This document shows positions 25,331 through 38,150 of a stretch of 64,000 nt of DNA, piece after piece (position 1 is the first letter of the stretch; each line of letters starts with the position of its first letter). The stretch comes from Monomorium pharaonis (taxonomy: Eukaryota > Arthropoda > Insecta > Hymenoptera > Formicidae): NCBI RefSeq assembly GCF_013373865.1, contig NC_050468.1, positions 10,292,510 to 10,356,509 of the forward strand. Reading direction: 5' to 3'. The position numbers and the translations under genes were made by a program. The notes under the pieces were generated by a model. It was not told where the DNA came from and searched no databases. It saw only the letters and a program-made list of their open reading frames with translations.

Positions 25331-26090
25331 CATGATGTCCGTTCCCGAGCGACCGAGAAAGCCGACAACAGCCAAGCAATAATTAGCTCGAGGATAAACG
25401 CGCGCGGAGCGCGCTTAGCACGCGTGCGCGCGATTTTTCTCCCGCGCGTTGCAACGTCGGTTTAACGTTGGAAGGAACCCCCGGGAGGGACAGGGGCGGA
25501 AGGGGAGAGGAGACGACTAAAATCAATTTGTTCGTATCCGCGATGAACCGTCGCTTCGCGGAGATTGCGTTTTCACCCCGGGACACGAGGAACGCCGGGC
25601 GATTTTCAATTCGTCTCTTTCCGCCGCGCCGTCCCGCTACCTCGCGCCCGCGCACGCACGTAACGGATATACGTTTGCGGGCTTCTTGTTTCCCGTCTCA
25701 TCGTGTGCGCGCGCGGACGACCCGCTCGAATTGCAAATCAAATAGAATGCGCCCCGCTGCAACGGCAGCGGTTACATCGCACGGACGACGTTCGCGCGGG
25801 ATGTAGTATTCGCTCTACTCTGATATACTCGCTCTCTCGCCCTTTTCTTTCGTCCGTGGAGAAAGAAGAGAGAGAGAGAGAGAGAAGAGAGCAACCCTTA
25901 TTCCCCTTTAAAAGGAACAAGAACGAGATTGCGCGCCGACGTGTATCAACTGCAAGTAATAAAACTGAAAAGCCTCTCAAAATTCAACGTCTTATTAAGC
26001 AGATCTTTCGTACGTCTCTATCTCATCTCCCATAGCATCTGTTTAATGTCTCTGTAAATGTAAATAGTATCTGTTTGGGTAAATCAATTA

Positions 26091-26116
26091 ATTATTAGGA
26101 GCCAACTCCTAATAAT
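26091..26116. repeat. Tight perfect hairpin, 11-bp stem
   Basis: ATTATTAGGAG and CTCCTAATAAT are perfect reverse complements separated by only CCAA. The arms are too short for a microRNA precursor. Confidence 0.7.
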
Positions 26117-26823
26117 CTACCGCAGCGTTTTCGAAGACTCTTGACAAGATCCAATCACGTCGACGTGATGGATTTCACCACTCTTTTCTCTCCCCCCCCC
26201 CCCCCTCCCTTTGACGCCGCGCAGAACTTTCCGCGGGCAGGCAAAAAATAGCCGTCCCGCGGCAGTGGTGTTTCACGAGCCGGAGTTCGTTCCCATGAAA
26301 GCGGCCCGCAGCCCAGTCGTGTTGCTCGGCAGAGCCAATCGAGAGTTTATCAAGCGCACTCGGGCGCGCACCGCGGAATATTCGCCGGTCAATTTCGTCC
26401 TCCCCCCTCCCCCTTCTCCCCCCGTTTAATCATGGCCCGGGCCCCCGGTCGGCGAGCGGTGGCGTCGGGGGTGGCTCGACCGTTCGCATAGAGGGGTACG
26501 GGCGTTGTGCGGCGTGTACGAGGAGGGGTTGCTGGGGGGCGGCGGCAATAGCCCCGCTCGGGCCGTCATTTGTCAGGGGCTGTCGCGCCACGAGCGTGTT
26601 TCTGTTCCAGCGGCGCAGATAGCGGCCCATCCATAGGCCGTTCATCTTTATTCCTTTATATATAGAGGCCCTATTCCCCGGCCTCTGTCCCCCGCCTCCC
26701 CTCCCTCTCCTCGTTCTCTCTCTCACGTCTTCCCGTCCCACCCCACACGCCCTACACGATTCCCTCGAACTCATTTAATTACAACAAACAATTTATTAGG
26801 TCCATCCGGGATCCGCCCACGGG

Positions 26824-26830
26824 TATAAAA
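26824..26830 (+). promoter_or_regulatory. TATA-box candidate
   Basis: TATAAAA in a GC-rich setting, preceded by CACGGG, with an initiator-like TCAG at 26,861. There is no transcript evidence and no downstream open frame that I trust. Confidence 0.25.
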
Positions 26831-27290
26831 TGGTGGGGAAGGATAGAAGGAGGGAATAGGTCAGGGGGTGGGCCAGGCGCCACTCGTTCGCTCGCAGAAC
26901 GCCGGAGGAAAGCAAAATTATTCCGTCAGGGGTTGACTACCGCGCTTCGCCGGCTGTCATTCCGAGCTTCTGGGTCAAACCGTGTCGTAAATTAACAAGC
27001 AAAGTGCGGCGACGTAATTTGCTGATGTTGCGGTGGCCTATGATACAGTTCCATTCTAATTCATTCCCCGCCTATAGATAAATTTTTCTCGAAAGAATAG
27101 AGGAAACGTGAGAAAACGAAAATAACAGAGAAATACGCAGCATTTAAGGGAAACTCATTTCAGGCGGTCTTATTGAAAATATGATGTGCGTTGATTAGAG
27201 AGATACGAAGATATGACGCCATACCTCAGACGAGAGCGTGAGATTCGGAAACAGAAGTAGTCTCTCACCAATCTCAGCGGATCGGTTACA

Positions 27291-28700
27291 CCAGAAACCC
27301 AGTCCGCTTAGAAAGTGAAGAGCCGATAGGGATCGGAGCACCATTGTAACGAGCCATCGGCGTAATTGAAGCTGTAATTACACCTCCTCCCGGCGACTTG
27401 TTTTTTTTTTCATCCGTTTTTACCCACATAAATTTAAAATAGAATTTTAATAATAAAGAAACGTGCGCTCGCATACCACGGCTAATGCAATTCTGTGGAA
27501 AGTGACGAGTTTTCCGCGATTGCATTTCTTCTGAGAAAGCGAGATCTGACATTAAAGTAAAAAATCGCAAATATCCGTATAAATATCATTTAGAATAATT
27601 GAAAAAATTTTCTGTAAAATACATTCTTTGAAAAAAGGTTATACACAGATCTAACGCTTTTTGAATTTTTTTCTTTCTAGTGTAAAAGTATTAACGAAGA
27701 AAAATTAACTTAGGGAAGTGAAAATGGAGACTTTGCTCTTTAGACTATGTAATTTTTTTGTCAAAAAATAGTGAAAATAGTGAATTTTATTGGATACACT
27801 AATGCGTACTTTTATACATTAAAATTGTCATATATAAACGTAAAGATATGATTTAATATACCTAATAAGACAACATTTATTAAATCAAGTGATACAATTT
27901 TGAGTAAAATAGATATAAAAATTGACCTTTGGTAAAATATTGACAACTGTTTGCGCAATTAATTTCGAAATATTAGTATTTCGGTAAAACTCTAACATGA
28001 CGAATTATTTTAGTGGTATATTTACAAAATTAAATCTGAAAAAATTGCTTAATAGTTGAAAAAATATTTTAGCTATGTGTGTGTGTGTTATGTATAAAAA
28101 TTATGTATAAAAATTTAGAAATATAATTCATCTATATTTATAAAATACATAATTATTCCTAAATTACAATGTAGAAACATTACAACATGAAATATTACGC
28201 ATTTCAGTATAACATTTTAATAAAAAGTGTTAAACGGTTTTTTAAATAGTTGAATTAAATATTATTAAAAATATAAATACTTTAAAACGTAGGTAGATTT
28301 CATTTTTGACAAATATTATTTAGAAATTTCATTTCGACAAAAAACTGCTGCATTAATGACGTTAGCGTAATTATCGGAATTGTGAAATTTTTGTCAATTC
28401 ATCATTGCACAATGTGTATTCCCTTATCCGGGATATAATACATGTGTGTGTGTGTTAAAAATTAAATTTTAAAATCCTCAATATATTTTATTGTATTGTT
28501 AGGTAAATTATGCATTTTATCATTCGAAATTACTTTTACACCTATATTATTAAATCATTATATTTTTAATGTGTGTACCAGTACTACTAATTCGGGTTTA
28601 CTCAAATTTACAATAAAAATATACATTTTTTTATAATTTATATCCTTGTGTGTGTCTACGATTGATAATCGCTGTGATGCACGACCGTCTTCGCGTCTTT
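27291..28700. other. AT-rich noncoding block
   Basis: Strongly AT-rich, with short (TG)n tracts at about 28,077-28,089 and 28,443-28,454. CTTTCTAGTGTAAA at about 27,673 resembles a mariner-type transposon end followed by TA, but I could not find its partner. Confidence 0.5.
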
Positions 28701-29170
28701 GTAACTTTCGCACAATAATTTACCTGGGTGCGGCTTTGTAAGAGCGTGTGGGTGTCCGACTTCGCCTCGATGACCTTTGACCCTTCCCCTTTCGCGGTCT
28801 ACCCCTTTCGCCGCTCGCGAGGAATATCCGCGTGCAACGTGTATAAAGAGTTGTCTCGCGCCTCGCTATCTCCTGCACCGTTGATAAGATTTGCCACCCG
28901 AAACGCTCGTTCGTCATTCTGTAAACGGCTCGCAACTCGGCACGCAGAACCGCTTCTTGATTGCATTACCTTTCGGGCGCGAACAACGACCGTGATCTAT
29001 TGTTTCCGAGCCCGGGCCCTAATCCATTTTTTTCGACTTCCGCGAGCGATTTGTCACATTAGTTTTATTAATGGTCGTCACCGGTTATCTTAATAGCCTC
29101 CTACGAGGCTACGAGCTGGATTGCGACGCAACGGCCACCGAAAAAAAGCGGACCTATCGCAATGGTTGAC
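28701..29170. other. Noncoding, GC-mixed
   Basis: Open on both strands for about 70-120 codons because of composition. No domain or splice context was recognised. Confidence 0.45.
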
Positions 29171-30200
29171 ACTAGTGATTCACTTTATTAATGTTTATTG
29201 TTTAGTGGTAGTAATGTTTGCATGAATGTTTTCCACAAACTTAAGCTTTATGCAAACATTAATTTATATACTTAAAGATAAAACAATCTCCACATATACA
29301 ATTTGTATTAAAAAATTGTACATGTTGAAATTATTTTATCTTTAAGTATGTAAATTTGGTGCATACGTTATTTTTATCTCTTATGATTCAAAAATGTGTT
29401 TAAGTTACATGTTCATCTTCATGTTACATTACGAGAGAAAGGTATACATAGATATTCATCAGAAGATGTTAATGTGCTTTTTGTCATCTTTGTTTTATGT
29501 CTAATAAACGATAGATTGATAAAAAAAAGTGCGCTAACATTTTTCATTAGCGCGTCCTGTGGGACTTTCTTTATACATGTGCCAACATCGCAGAGATTAT
29601 TGTCGAACTCATCAATACCTTATACCAGTTATCATAATAAAAAGATGACATATTTTCATCAAAGAGCATGATTGTTTGATCGATTGTATCGAAATAAATA
29701 CTTTAAAATATCTCGTGCATATTGTGCATATCTCTGCAATTTTTACAAGAAATCAATTTATCATTTGTAAATAAATATGTACGTAACATTTTTCATGCAT
29801 ATTTAGAGCTAACCAAATTAAATTAATTTTATTAAATTCGCTTTCTTTCCTTGCAACGCTCAAATATATATTTATCTTATTTTAAGCAAAAATTATTGAG
29901 AATTTTCAGAAATCTCTTTTCATTATAATAGTTGGTACAAACTATATATTTTAACAATAAATATGGTTTCTGCACTGTTGATACATTGGTACACAGAATG
30001 AAAATTTCATCGTATATCTTTCTTTCTCACAGGCAATTTGGACATACTTTAGGGCACAATATGTATACTTTATACATATAGTCTAAGAATTTCACTGTTT
30101 TATCTAATATTTTCTAAGGATAACAGATTCTTGACATTTTTATATTTGTAAAACAGAATACTTGAAGAACAGCCGCTAGTATCCTGAGGCAGTTACTCTT
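29171..30200. other. AT-rich block with a 16-bp inverted repeat
   Basis: ATACTTAAAGATAAAA at 29,268-29,283 is the exact reverse complement of 29,334-29,349, with a 50-base loop. Further out, ATGCAAACATTAAT-like and GTTTGCAT-like words also mirror each other weakly. It may be a small foldback element. Nothing else was recognised. Confidence 0.5.
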
Positions 30201-31627
30201 CTCTGTTTATACCACAGCTACCGCAATCGCGATCGTAGACCAACGGAGGTGACGCTTACGACGATATCTTGCACCGTGACGACATACATTTCCCACCGAA
30301 ATATTACGCATCTGCTTGCCTGCGCGATGGCTGTCGGTACAACGCGATTCGTACTCCGTTTCATATATGAGAAAGGGATCTCTCCTCGCCGTGGGGCCCG
30401 ACCGACGATTTAGCCGAGAACGATTTAGCCACGGCGATGTCTTGCCAAAGGATAGAGGCGGAAGAGAGGGACGATTTCGCGCCATCGAGAAGGTCGTAAA
30501 GATCTTCCACCTTTGCTCTTGCGAGCCGCTTCCCTCGCTCGCACGTCATAAACCATCTCTACGAGTCCTCTCTTCTACGCGTTCGGATACGATCTGATAT
30601 TATTACCGCCGTCCCGTTGTATTATATAATATATGGCCTTTTATACACGCCGTAGGCACTTTTGCGCGCCTGGAAAATTGATAGACGTGAAATTGTTGAA
30701 GGAAAATGAAGAAAATCGCCGCTTGTTCGGGTCATCGCGCTCGAAAGTAAGGGGATAATCGAGAAATATATTTTTTTAATGCGATTTAATAAAGAGTATC
30801 ACTCGAGTTGTTACTTTACGGTAAGCTTGTCAAGAAGCGAGCGAATAAATCGTCTCTGTGTACCAAGTTAGGAAAGATATCTGCTTTCTTTTTTTTTTAT
30901 AATAAATCAGGATGTAATCAAAGATCGTATGCACGGGTAAAATAAATTTACGGGGAAGGAATAATACATTGACGATGATTCGTGAAATCAATAATTATCG
31001 TATACTAAAATAAGCGGGGAAACAAGGTTGACGAAGAGTAAGTCATTTGTATCGCGCGTTGACTTGCACATTTTCAGACGCAACGTCGCGCAATTTCATT
31101 TCATCAAGATAGCCCTCGCCGACGCAAACAAAGTGCTCCCAACACGAAGTAATTAATTACGGTGATCTGATTGCACGCGATTAATCCTGCCGACTTTCGA
31201 GCGGATCATTAATTAAGGGTGAATGAATGTCCCGGGGTATGTAGGCACTACCGAGGACACGCTCATTTATTTGGAATAATTTAGTTTAAATGAGTAAACC
31301 GCCCGGTACGCGCGCGTGTGCGTCATGCGTGTCTGCGTGCGCGCGCCCAAAGTTCACGTTACGGTCGATATCGCGGCCGGACACCAATTCGATTTGCATT
31401 TCCGAGATATGATCGATCGTTCTATTCATCCGGCAAGCAATTATTACTTAGCGATATTTATGCTCAATTTACATTTATTATTTTTTTCACGATTACGATA
31501 CATGGCCTCTCATTCATCAGGGGCAGAGCTTTTAATTGCGTCGGGTAGCACCTGTCGCGACTCGAAATTGTTTCAAGAGCCTAAAACTGGACAAAATGGA
31601 TAGCGTATTTTTTTCACTGAGATTGTC

Positions 31628-31669
<42 letters not shown>

Positions 31670-32659
31670 CTCTTCTCCTTTCCCTTGAAATATCTGTACT
31701 TTGTACCTAAACAGCGGCGGAATGTAATTATTATTCGGTACAAGGCGGGCAGGTTTTCTTTGGTCTCGTAACTCTCCGTGCTTGCGCGCGACGGCGAGAC
31801 TCTCTCGTTGAGCTTTTTATTTATACAGCTCATTGTAGCCCTCTTCTCTACGGTGTTACACGGCTTTTCTCGCCGGGTTTTCTTCTCTCTGCCCCATCCA
31901 CGGCTTTCCACCTTCGCGAATCCAATTACTTCGCGCTCCTTGCGAATGAGCGCGGGGGAGACATCGCGAGGCTTACGCCCCCTCCCGCTGCATTGCGTTG
32001 CATTGCCTCCACCTCTGCCACTGTGCTTTCTTCCGGCTCGCGTTCATATTCACGAGCTTTGCAGACGTGGTAAAGCGTCGCTTAAAATGCAACAGCGTTA
32101 GGCGGATGTTTTAATTTGTTTGCGCCGCGTCGAGCTAAGCCGCGTAACCGCCGCACTCTGTTGCGCGTAAAAAGCTCGCGCGCGATTCACTACCCAATCT
32201 CCCCGAGAAATTCCTACTTTGTTATTTAATTATACGATCACGACTTCCGGTGTATTCACGTTTTGAAAAAATAAGGAAAAAAGAGCACTCTCTTTCTCCC
32301 CCTTCTCTCCTCTCTCTCTCTCTCTCTTTCTTTGAGCGTTCTCGCGTGATTTCGCCGTACCCCACACCTGGCAACCTTTGTCCATAAGATCAAGCGATTT
32401 AATAACATGATTCAAGGAGCGGCAGCGATCGGTACATTAAGGTCAGGTGGGTCGAGGTATATAAAGATAATAGCTCGCCACCGACCGACCAATCGACGAT
32501 AGATTTTAATAGATTGTAATACGTCGAAAAGTAAAGCTTGCAAATTGCAATAAACGCGCGGTTAATTCTATCAAAAAGTATATTACACAGTTAATAAATT
32601 GATGCCTGAATAGTTTGCCTGTCTGATTGTCTGCGCGCAGAGAACGAAATATTTTAGCT
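30201..32659. other. Noncoding, mixed composition with CT tracts
   Basis: CT tracts lie at 31,631-31,666 (pure, 36 bases) and about 32,309-32,328. TATATAAAG at about 32,459 is TATA-like but has no initiator at the right spacing. Open frames are short or compositional. Confidence 0.5.
31631..31666 (+). repeat. (CT)18 microsatellite
   Basis: Thirty-six bases of uninterrupted TC. It generates an Arg-Glu run in the minus-strand open frame over it. Confidence 0.97.
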
Positions 32660-32925
32660 AACGAAGTTAAAATATAGCCTTGGCAATTAAGGTGTGTCCT
32701 TAAAATAGTTAATGTCGGCAACGTTTAATTTATAATACTTGTTGCTAGAATAAAATATACAGTAACAGCTTTTCATAAACAATTGTCATTCGTACGCGCG
32801 ATTTCATGCGGGTAAAATATTAAGAAACACCACCATTTTCTTAGCTATTTGTGTTGAAGCACGCTTTTAATTTTGACTAATGAAAGTGTATCTCGCAGCA
32901 ATTGTATTTTATCTTTAATAATCAA
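32660..32925 (+). mobile_element. Dispersed repeat, copy B
   Basis: This is the plus-orientation partner of 4,000-4,310. The two align when one is reverse complemented, with conserved order of about six short cores and scattered indels. The start carries a small inverted pair (TATTTTAGCT and AGTTAAAATA), which could be one terminal foldback. No reading frame is present, so it was probably a nonautonomous element. Confidence 0.7.
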
Positions 32926-34340
32926 CTTTTAGCAATAACAAAAACTTGTCCCAGTTACTGACATTTAACTGACATATTCAAGTCTTTTCGTATACATTTC
33001 AAGACACGTCAGTCTACAAGTTTTCGAAAAATGGTCAGAGTTAAAATACTCCGTAGGTTAAAAAGCCGCGAAGTTTTTCTTGGAGAAGAGCGTTAAATAA
33101 TGGTATGACAGCCCATGGGGATCTGTCCACCGCTCGACGGGCACGGCGCGCCGGGCCGCAGAGCGGGGTGATGCCTTAATGATGAGATCTAAGGCGCGCA
33201 GATCGCCGATCGGCTCTCGGTCTCGCACACACTTCGCGGCGGGGTCAGGCGGGTCGCGGCGCGTAAAAATAATAATCAATCGAACGACCGGTAAGTGAGA
33301 GCTCGGCAATTACGCGGTGGCGGCGGTGCTCTGTGCTGCGGTTTACCCCCGGCTCCCCCAACCGCAGGCGAGCCGTGGACGGAGAGCGGAGAGAACTTCC
33401 TTCTACCGCCTTTAATTCGCCTTCATTCCTCGCCCTCCACTCCCCCCCCCCCCCCGCGTGCGCTATCATAACGTAACAACGCGAGACTCCCTCGCTTTAT
33501 TATTAAAAGTTAAAATTCCGGTGGGAGCCGAAGCGATCTTGCGGCGAGCCTCTCTCTACCAGGCAGAGAGCCTCATCCTCTCGGATCTTCATTCCCGCGT
33601 CCTTCCCGCGTTCTCCTCTTTCATCTCTCTCCCTCTCTCGCTCTTTTCCCCGACCCGCTCGATTTACGTTCTTCTGTTCCTTTTTATTTTCCGTAAACTC
33701 GTACAAACGTTTATTGGCGCGATACTCTGTGTTCATAACGGCCGCTGGTAGCAATCGCGTATAACTGCATGTATATCCCGCGTTCGCGCGCGCAGCATCC
33801 CCATAGATAATCGTATTACCATCTATCTTGTAAGCCGCTTCGGGACGTCGAATCGAGATTCGAAACACGCGGCCCTCGTCTTCCGCCTTTAGCCGCGCGG
33901 ACGACGCTCTCGAAAGTTTTCTCGCGGTCTCGGTGGAAACGCGCCGGCGCGTTTCTTCTCACACGTTTATCATAATTCGACACGTACCGCACATGTTGTC
34001 TCGAATTAAGGGAGATTAGAGAATTACACAAGCCATCGAGTTTTAATTAAACCAAAATTTACCGCTTACCCGCGACTTTCATTGCCGGGGATTTCACCGA
34101 ACCGCGGCGGTATTATGTGTACGGCGAGCGTGTGTTTTCGATATACCGGCGGTTTCGCCTGCGATTCGACAACGAGTTTTTCTCGCCAGACCGCTTGACA
34201 ACCGGTACTATCGAAAGGTGGTAAAACTGTCCGCCGAAGAGTAAAGAGAGCGGAACGGGAATGGCGATGCGTGTGTGCACATCGTGTGAATTACGCGACA
34301 TGTCGCGTCGAATCGCCATTTACTCGTAGATTGATTGAAA
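32926..34340. other. GC-rich noncoding block with palindrome
   Basis: Contains a C14 run (33,442-33,455) and a 20-bp perfect palindrome (33,936-33,955). CCG/GTAAGTGAG at about 33,288 is a strong plus-strand donor match, but the only acceptors upstream lack pyrimidine tracts. Confidence 0.45.
33936..33955. repeat. 20-bp perfect palindrome
   Basis: GAAACGCGCCGGCGCGTTTC reads identically on both strands. Its CG-rich centre could be a dimeric factor site. Composition raises the chance of coincidence. Confidence 0.8.
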
Positions 34341-35440
34341 TTCACGGCACCGACGTCTGTTTTTTCGGTGTTTTTTTTTTTTATTTTTTTTTTTTTATTT
34401 GAAACGAAACCATTAACAAAATTTTCTGTCAACGAGAAAATATTAGTGTAAGAGATTAGTGAAAAAAAATTAAAACAGAAAATGAAACATGCGTATTACA
34501 TAAATGGTACAGGAGAGTTGCTGAATTGCGTATTACTCCAATTACTTTTTTATATTTGCTATTTAATACTGATTTATATACAAATGAACATTGGAAAATT
34601 AGCCTCGTGTGTCAAGTACCTGTTACAAGAATGTTTACCCATTCACTTAATAACAAATTATTGTACGATAAGCATTTTTGCAATATGTAATCTAATTTGT
34701 GTCTATAGATCTTATCAATTACGTCAGCTTTAAAAATAACAAATTTATGATTTAAAATGTGAAAATAAAAAACTGGCTTAAATTGACAATTGACATATCT
34801 TTGTTTGTATAAATTATTAGTAGTAATTTATTATTATGACTTTATTGTTATTATCAGTCCTATTTATGTTAATATAATTTATTTTAACGTGTAAAAGCAC
34901 GAATTAGGAAATTTGATAAATTGCATAAAAATATTGATTTAATCTTTATAATTACAAATGATGTATTTATAATGAATGTAAAATATTCTTACGAACTTAA
35001 TATATAATTGCATGATTATTATCAGCTACATAAATTAATCGAAAATTAGCATCAGTTATACTTGTTTTTTCAATGTGTTGTCAACACGTACAAAAGATGT
35101 AACTTGTTAAATTAATTTTTATTTATGGTACACATTTCTCATTTACTTCATGTTTTTATTACTAAATTACTTACATTAAGTAAAAATATAAAATATGAAT
35201 AGAGGAGATAATGTGCACATATATAGGAGATCATTGTAGCACGCACATTCAATAACTTTCATTATAACTAACGAAATATAATAAACTTATGACTTTTTTA
35301 TGACTATAAATAATGAATATAAATAAACTTATTATTTAGGTAAGCATTAATTATAAATGGAGATGCAAGTAACATTATTGTCAAAAAAAGACATAAAATT
35401 TCGATCTAATCTCATTTAAAAAATGCATTGATTTAAAAAG
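34341..35440. other. AT-rich noncoding block
   Basis: A T-rich run at about 34,369-34,400, then more than 1 kb of AT-rich DNA with dense stops. The one 83-codon frame (34,482-34,733) is hydrophobic by AT composition and has no recognised family. Confidence 0.55.
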
Positions 35441-36235
35441 TATGCAAAAATTCGAAATTCCTCACGTTTCATATTTCGATAGAATCTCATTTGCGCGGGG
35501 AATAAACTATTCGGGGAATGCCGATCGAGACAGGATATTTTTGCTCGCGATAGCGAGCCTTCTTTTTTTCTTACGGGTTAACGACGCGGGTAACCCTTTT
35601 GCGAACAACGACGGACGACGGACGGGGATGATCCAACGGACAAGCGGTTCGCGCGATTACGTATTATGCTAAACACGCGAAAATGGCTTTTTAAATGGAA
35701 CATCTACATTTATGTAGTCAACGTAGCATCCACGGCCGCCGCGGACGATCGCCCGGTGGAACAGCAAGAGCGACGGCGAATTAAATGCAATTTTCGTCCT
35801 ACCGAGGCATGCATAACAAATTGACGAACGTCTTTATACTTAGAAACTGCGCGCGACGTTATGCACGTAGCACGGGGGCAGGACGCTATTTCGTCGCACG
35901 GCTGATTTACAATCCGATTATTATGCCTGCATAATGTCGACTGTCCCTCTCTTTCTCTCTCTTTTTCTCTTTCTCTCCTGTCCTGCGTGTAAGCACGTAC
36001 TCAACTACGTATAATACGACCGACGAGAGTGGTGCGAGCGGAATTTCTAAGCGAATGCAATTTAAAAAGGAGCAATAAAGCAGAAACTGGCTACCGGGAG
36101 GAGTAGTGCCGTTGCCGCCGCCACCGCCACGTTGCTACGCTCGATCCTTGAAAATTGAAAATTAAACGTTTCGTAGCGCACTTTGAATTTTGAGTAGCAT
36201 GTCTAACCCGTGGCTTCACGCTTTTTCTGTTTCAG
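35441..36235. other. Mixed-composition DNA upstream of the microexon candidate
   Basis: CT-rich patch at about 35,945-35,978. Immediately before 36,236 come CTAAC (36,203-36,207), an ideal branch-point distance from the AG at 36,234-36,235, and the tract CTTTTTCTGTTTCAG. No other feature was seen. Confidence 0.45.
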
Positions 36236-36247
36236 GATCCGACTTCC
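36236..36247 (+). CDS. Candidate 12-nt microexon
   Basis: The intron signals are complete on both sides: CTAAC branch-point match 28 bases before the AG, a pyrimidine-rich tract ending TTTCAG, then GATCCGACTTCC, then GTGAGTAT, a near-consensus donor. Twelve nucleotides keep the frame and would add Asp-Pro-Thr-Ser, Ser-Asp-Phe or Ile-Arg-Leu cores depending on phase. Microexons of this size are known in insect neural and developmental genes with very long introns, which fits the gene-poor surroundings. The parent gene lies outside the window or is not recognisable. The alternative is chance juxtaposition of two splice-like sites, since the frame also stays open through the donor for about 70 codons. 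Confidence 0.35.
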
Positions 36248-36690
36248 GTGAGTATAGGTCATTAAAGTTACCAAGCCAAATGCTACAAAGTAATGGGTTC
36301 GGGCCGGGAGAGAAAAGCCAAGCCGATGGTCGGCAATTAATTGCGGAGCGCCGGTTTCTCCGTAGGCACGAGAGCTCGCAGGGCGCATTCACGAACAGCG
36401 AGAAGTTTTACACGCGTATCAACATGCATGTAGTTTACATTGCTAATCGTTAAAAAAGTATGCCGCGACAAGGCACGACGGAACCTTAAACTGTAACAAT
36501 AATTCGTATAACTCGGGGAAAAAAACTACGCGACAAAACTTTCTCGCTCGCCACTATTAACGATACATATTTTTCTTACATACACGCACATTGGGATCAA
36601 CGTCCAATCTTCGTGTGGACATGGCTGCGAACCATATGCAGGGCGTAAGTATCTTACGATTTGATTTTTGTTTTTATATTTACACAGAAA
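36248..36690. other. Noncoding, possible intron downstream of the microexon
   Basis: No simple repeat or element. The open frame to 36,453 ends without a donor that I trust. Confidence 0.4.
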
Positions 36691-36691
36691 G

Positions 36692-36896
36692 AATGGTTTA
36701 GCTAAAGTATCTAAATGGATACAGATTTGAAAACAATTGTATTAAACAAATAATTATGCAGATCGCTTAAACTGGTTAGAATGTCAAAATTTCTTGCAGT
36801 AATGCTTATCATATTGAAACATCCTTATAATTTTTTTTATGGTGTAACAAATTAGATCTGTATTCAGCTAAATTTTTAAATTTGTCAGCAAAACCA
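36692..36896. mobile_element. Decayed foldback element
   Basis: The arm at 36,692-36,728 and the arm at 36,850-36,896 are imperfect reverse complements. The outer cores are ATGGTTTAGCT versus ATGGTTTTGCT and the inner cores GATACAGATTT versus AATACAGATCT. The right arm carries extra bases. There is no reading frame. The size and AT-rich centre are MITE-like, and the divergence suggests age. Confidence 0.5.
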
Positions 36897-38150
36897 TATA
36901 GGATAGGATATATATACCGAAAAATATGAATTTTAATGTTAAAAAAAGTGATTACTCAATTTTATCTCTTAAGTAAAGCCTTTGGCACACGATACGATTT
37001 TTCATGCTAGATCGCATACGAGGCATCTTAATACGTGTTCTGATTGGCTTGGATGATTATGTCACCAATCGTAAAAGTTATCTCTTATAAAGAACAAAGA
37101 AAAAATATTATCTTAAATAAAGAATATTTTCTCAATAATATTTTCATTACGAATTAAAAAAAAACATTCATTATGAGTACAGAAAAAGAATTTATATTCT
37201 TTCGAGGAATATTAGAAAATCTTATCAAAGAAAATTCAAGATAATAAGCAATAGAATTTGAATTTAACATATTCTCTCTCTCTTAAACTATTAAATTGCT
37301 AGGATTAAATTACTAATATGTTTTTAATGAACTTTATTTTGCTAATGAACTTAAGAAACATTTAAAATAAATATTTGCTTGATGTAACTAATTCACAGTA
37401 TATATTTTTTATGTATGCGTAAAGAAAAATATATTAAATAAATATTATTTAATTTTCAAATAAATAATAAGTGTATTTTAAGACTTTACAACAAGTTTTT
37501 TTCAAAAATAACTATGGTTTAAAAGAAGAGAAGTAATTTTAATAATCGCTTTTCTTAACACTAGAATGATATTCTTCTAAATGTGTATGTGTATTTGCGT
37601 GTACCTGACTATTGAAGTTAACATGTCTATCTTTCGACATTTATTGACGCAAATCGTTCGAAGTAAAATGCCGAATAGTACTTATCCATAATTTTCGCAC
37701 AAGCAGCTTGCATTATCCGTAAATCTAAAGCCCAATTAATGACTATTATTCCATTTTTATCCACAATAATGAACGAGGAACGGTTGAAAATAGTATTTAA
37801 TTAGTCGAAATAATAGCAATGTTGCAACACGAAATACGAATTAACGGCAAATTATATAGTAATTGTACAAATTATTGAGTACTTTCCACCTGCTCGTATC
37901 GTGCAGCACTGATTGTACGAGAGAAGTTTTAGAAGTAAGATACGAAGGAAATATAGAATATACATTTTATTATATTTTTTAAAATACAGGTATATCTGCT
38001 TTTTATTTTTGTTAGCGGTTTTTATCGTATTATTTTTCGTATTGAAAGAAAAACTAGTATACATAAAGTTTTTCTATTGTGTGAACAATATTGTGACCTT
38101 GCCGATTTTTATGCCGTTCAACGCGACAATACAGTCGTCCCAATAATTCG
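36897..38150. other. AT-rich noncoding block
   Basis: Dense stops. TTTGGCACACGATACGATTTTT-like sequence around 36,978-37,010, followed by a TGATTGGCT word, looks like a transposon terminus that I cannot pair. Nothing else was recognised. Confidence 0.45.

Larger units (their letters stand above)
25331..27290. other. GC-rich block with TATA candidate
   Basis: A CpG-rich block containing a GA tract (about 25,866-25,886), a C14 run (26,192-26,205), a tight hairpin (26,091-26,116) and a canonical TATAAAA (26,824-26,830). About 39 bases downstream of the first T of the TATA there is a TCAG initiator-like site, a little farther than the usual 30. No coding exon follows. Confidence 0.35.

Noticed and set aside
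33288..33297. Strong splice donor CCG/GTAAGTGAG
   Set aside because: No acceptor with a pyrimidine tract lies at a reasonable distance upstream, so no exon can be defined.
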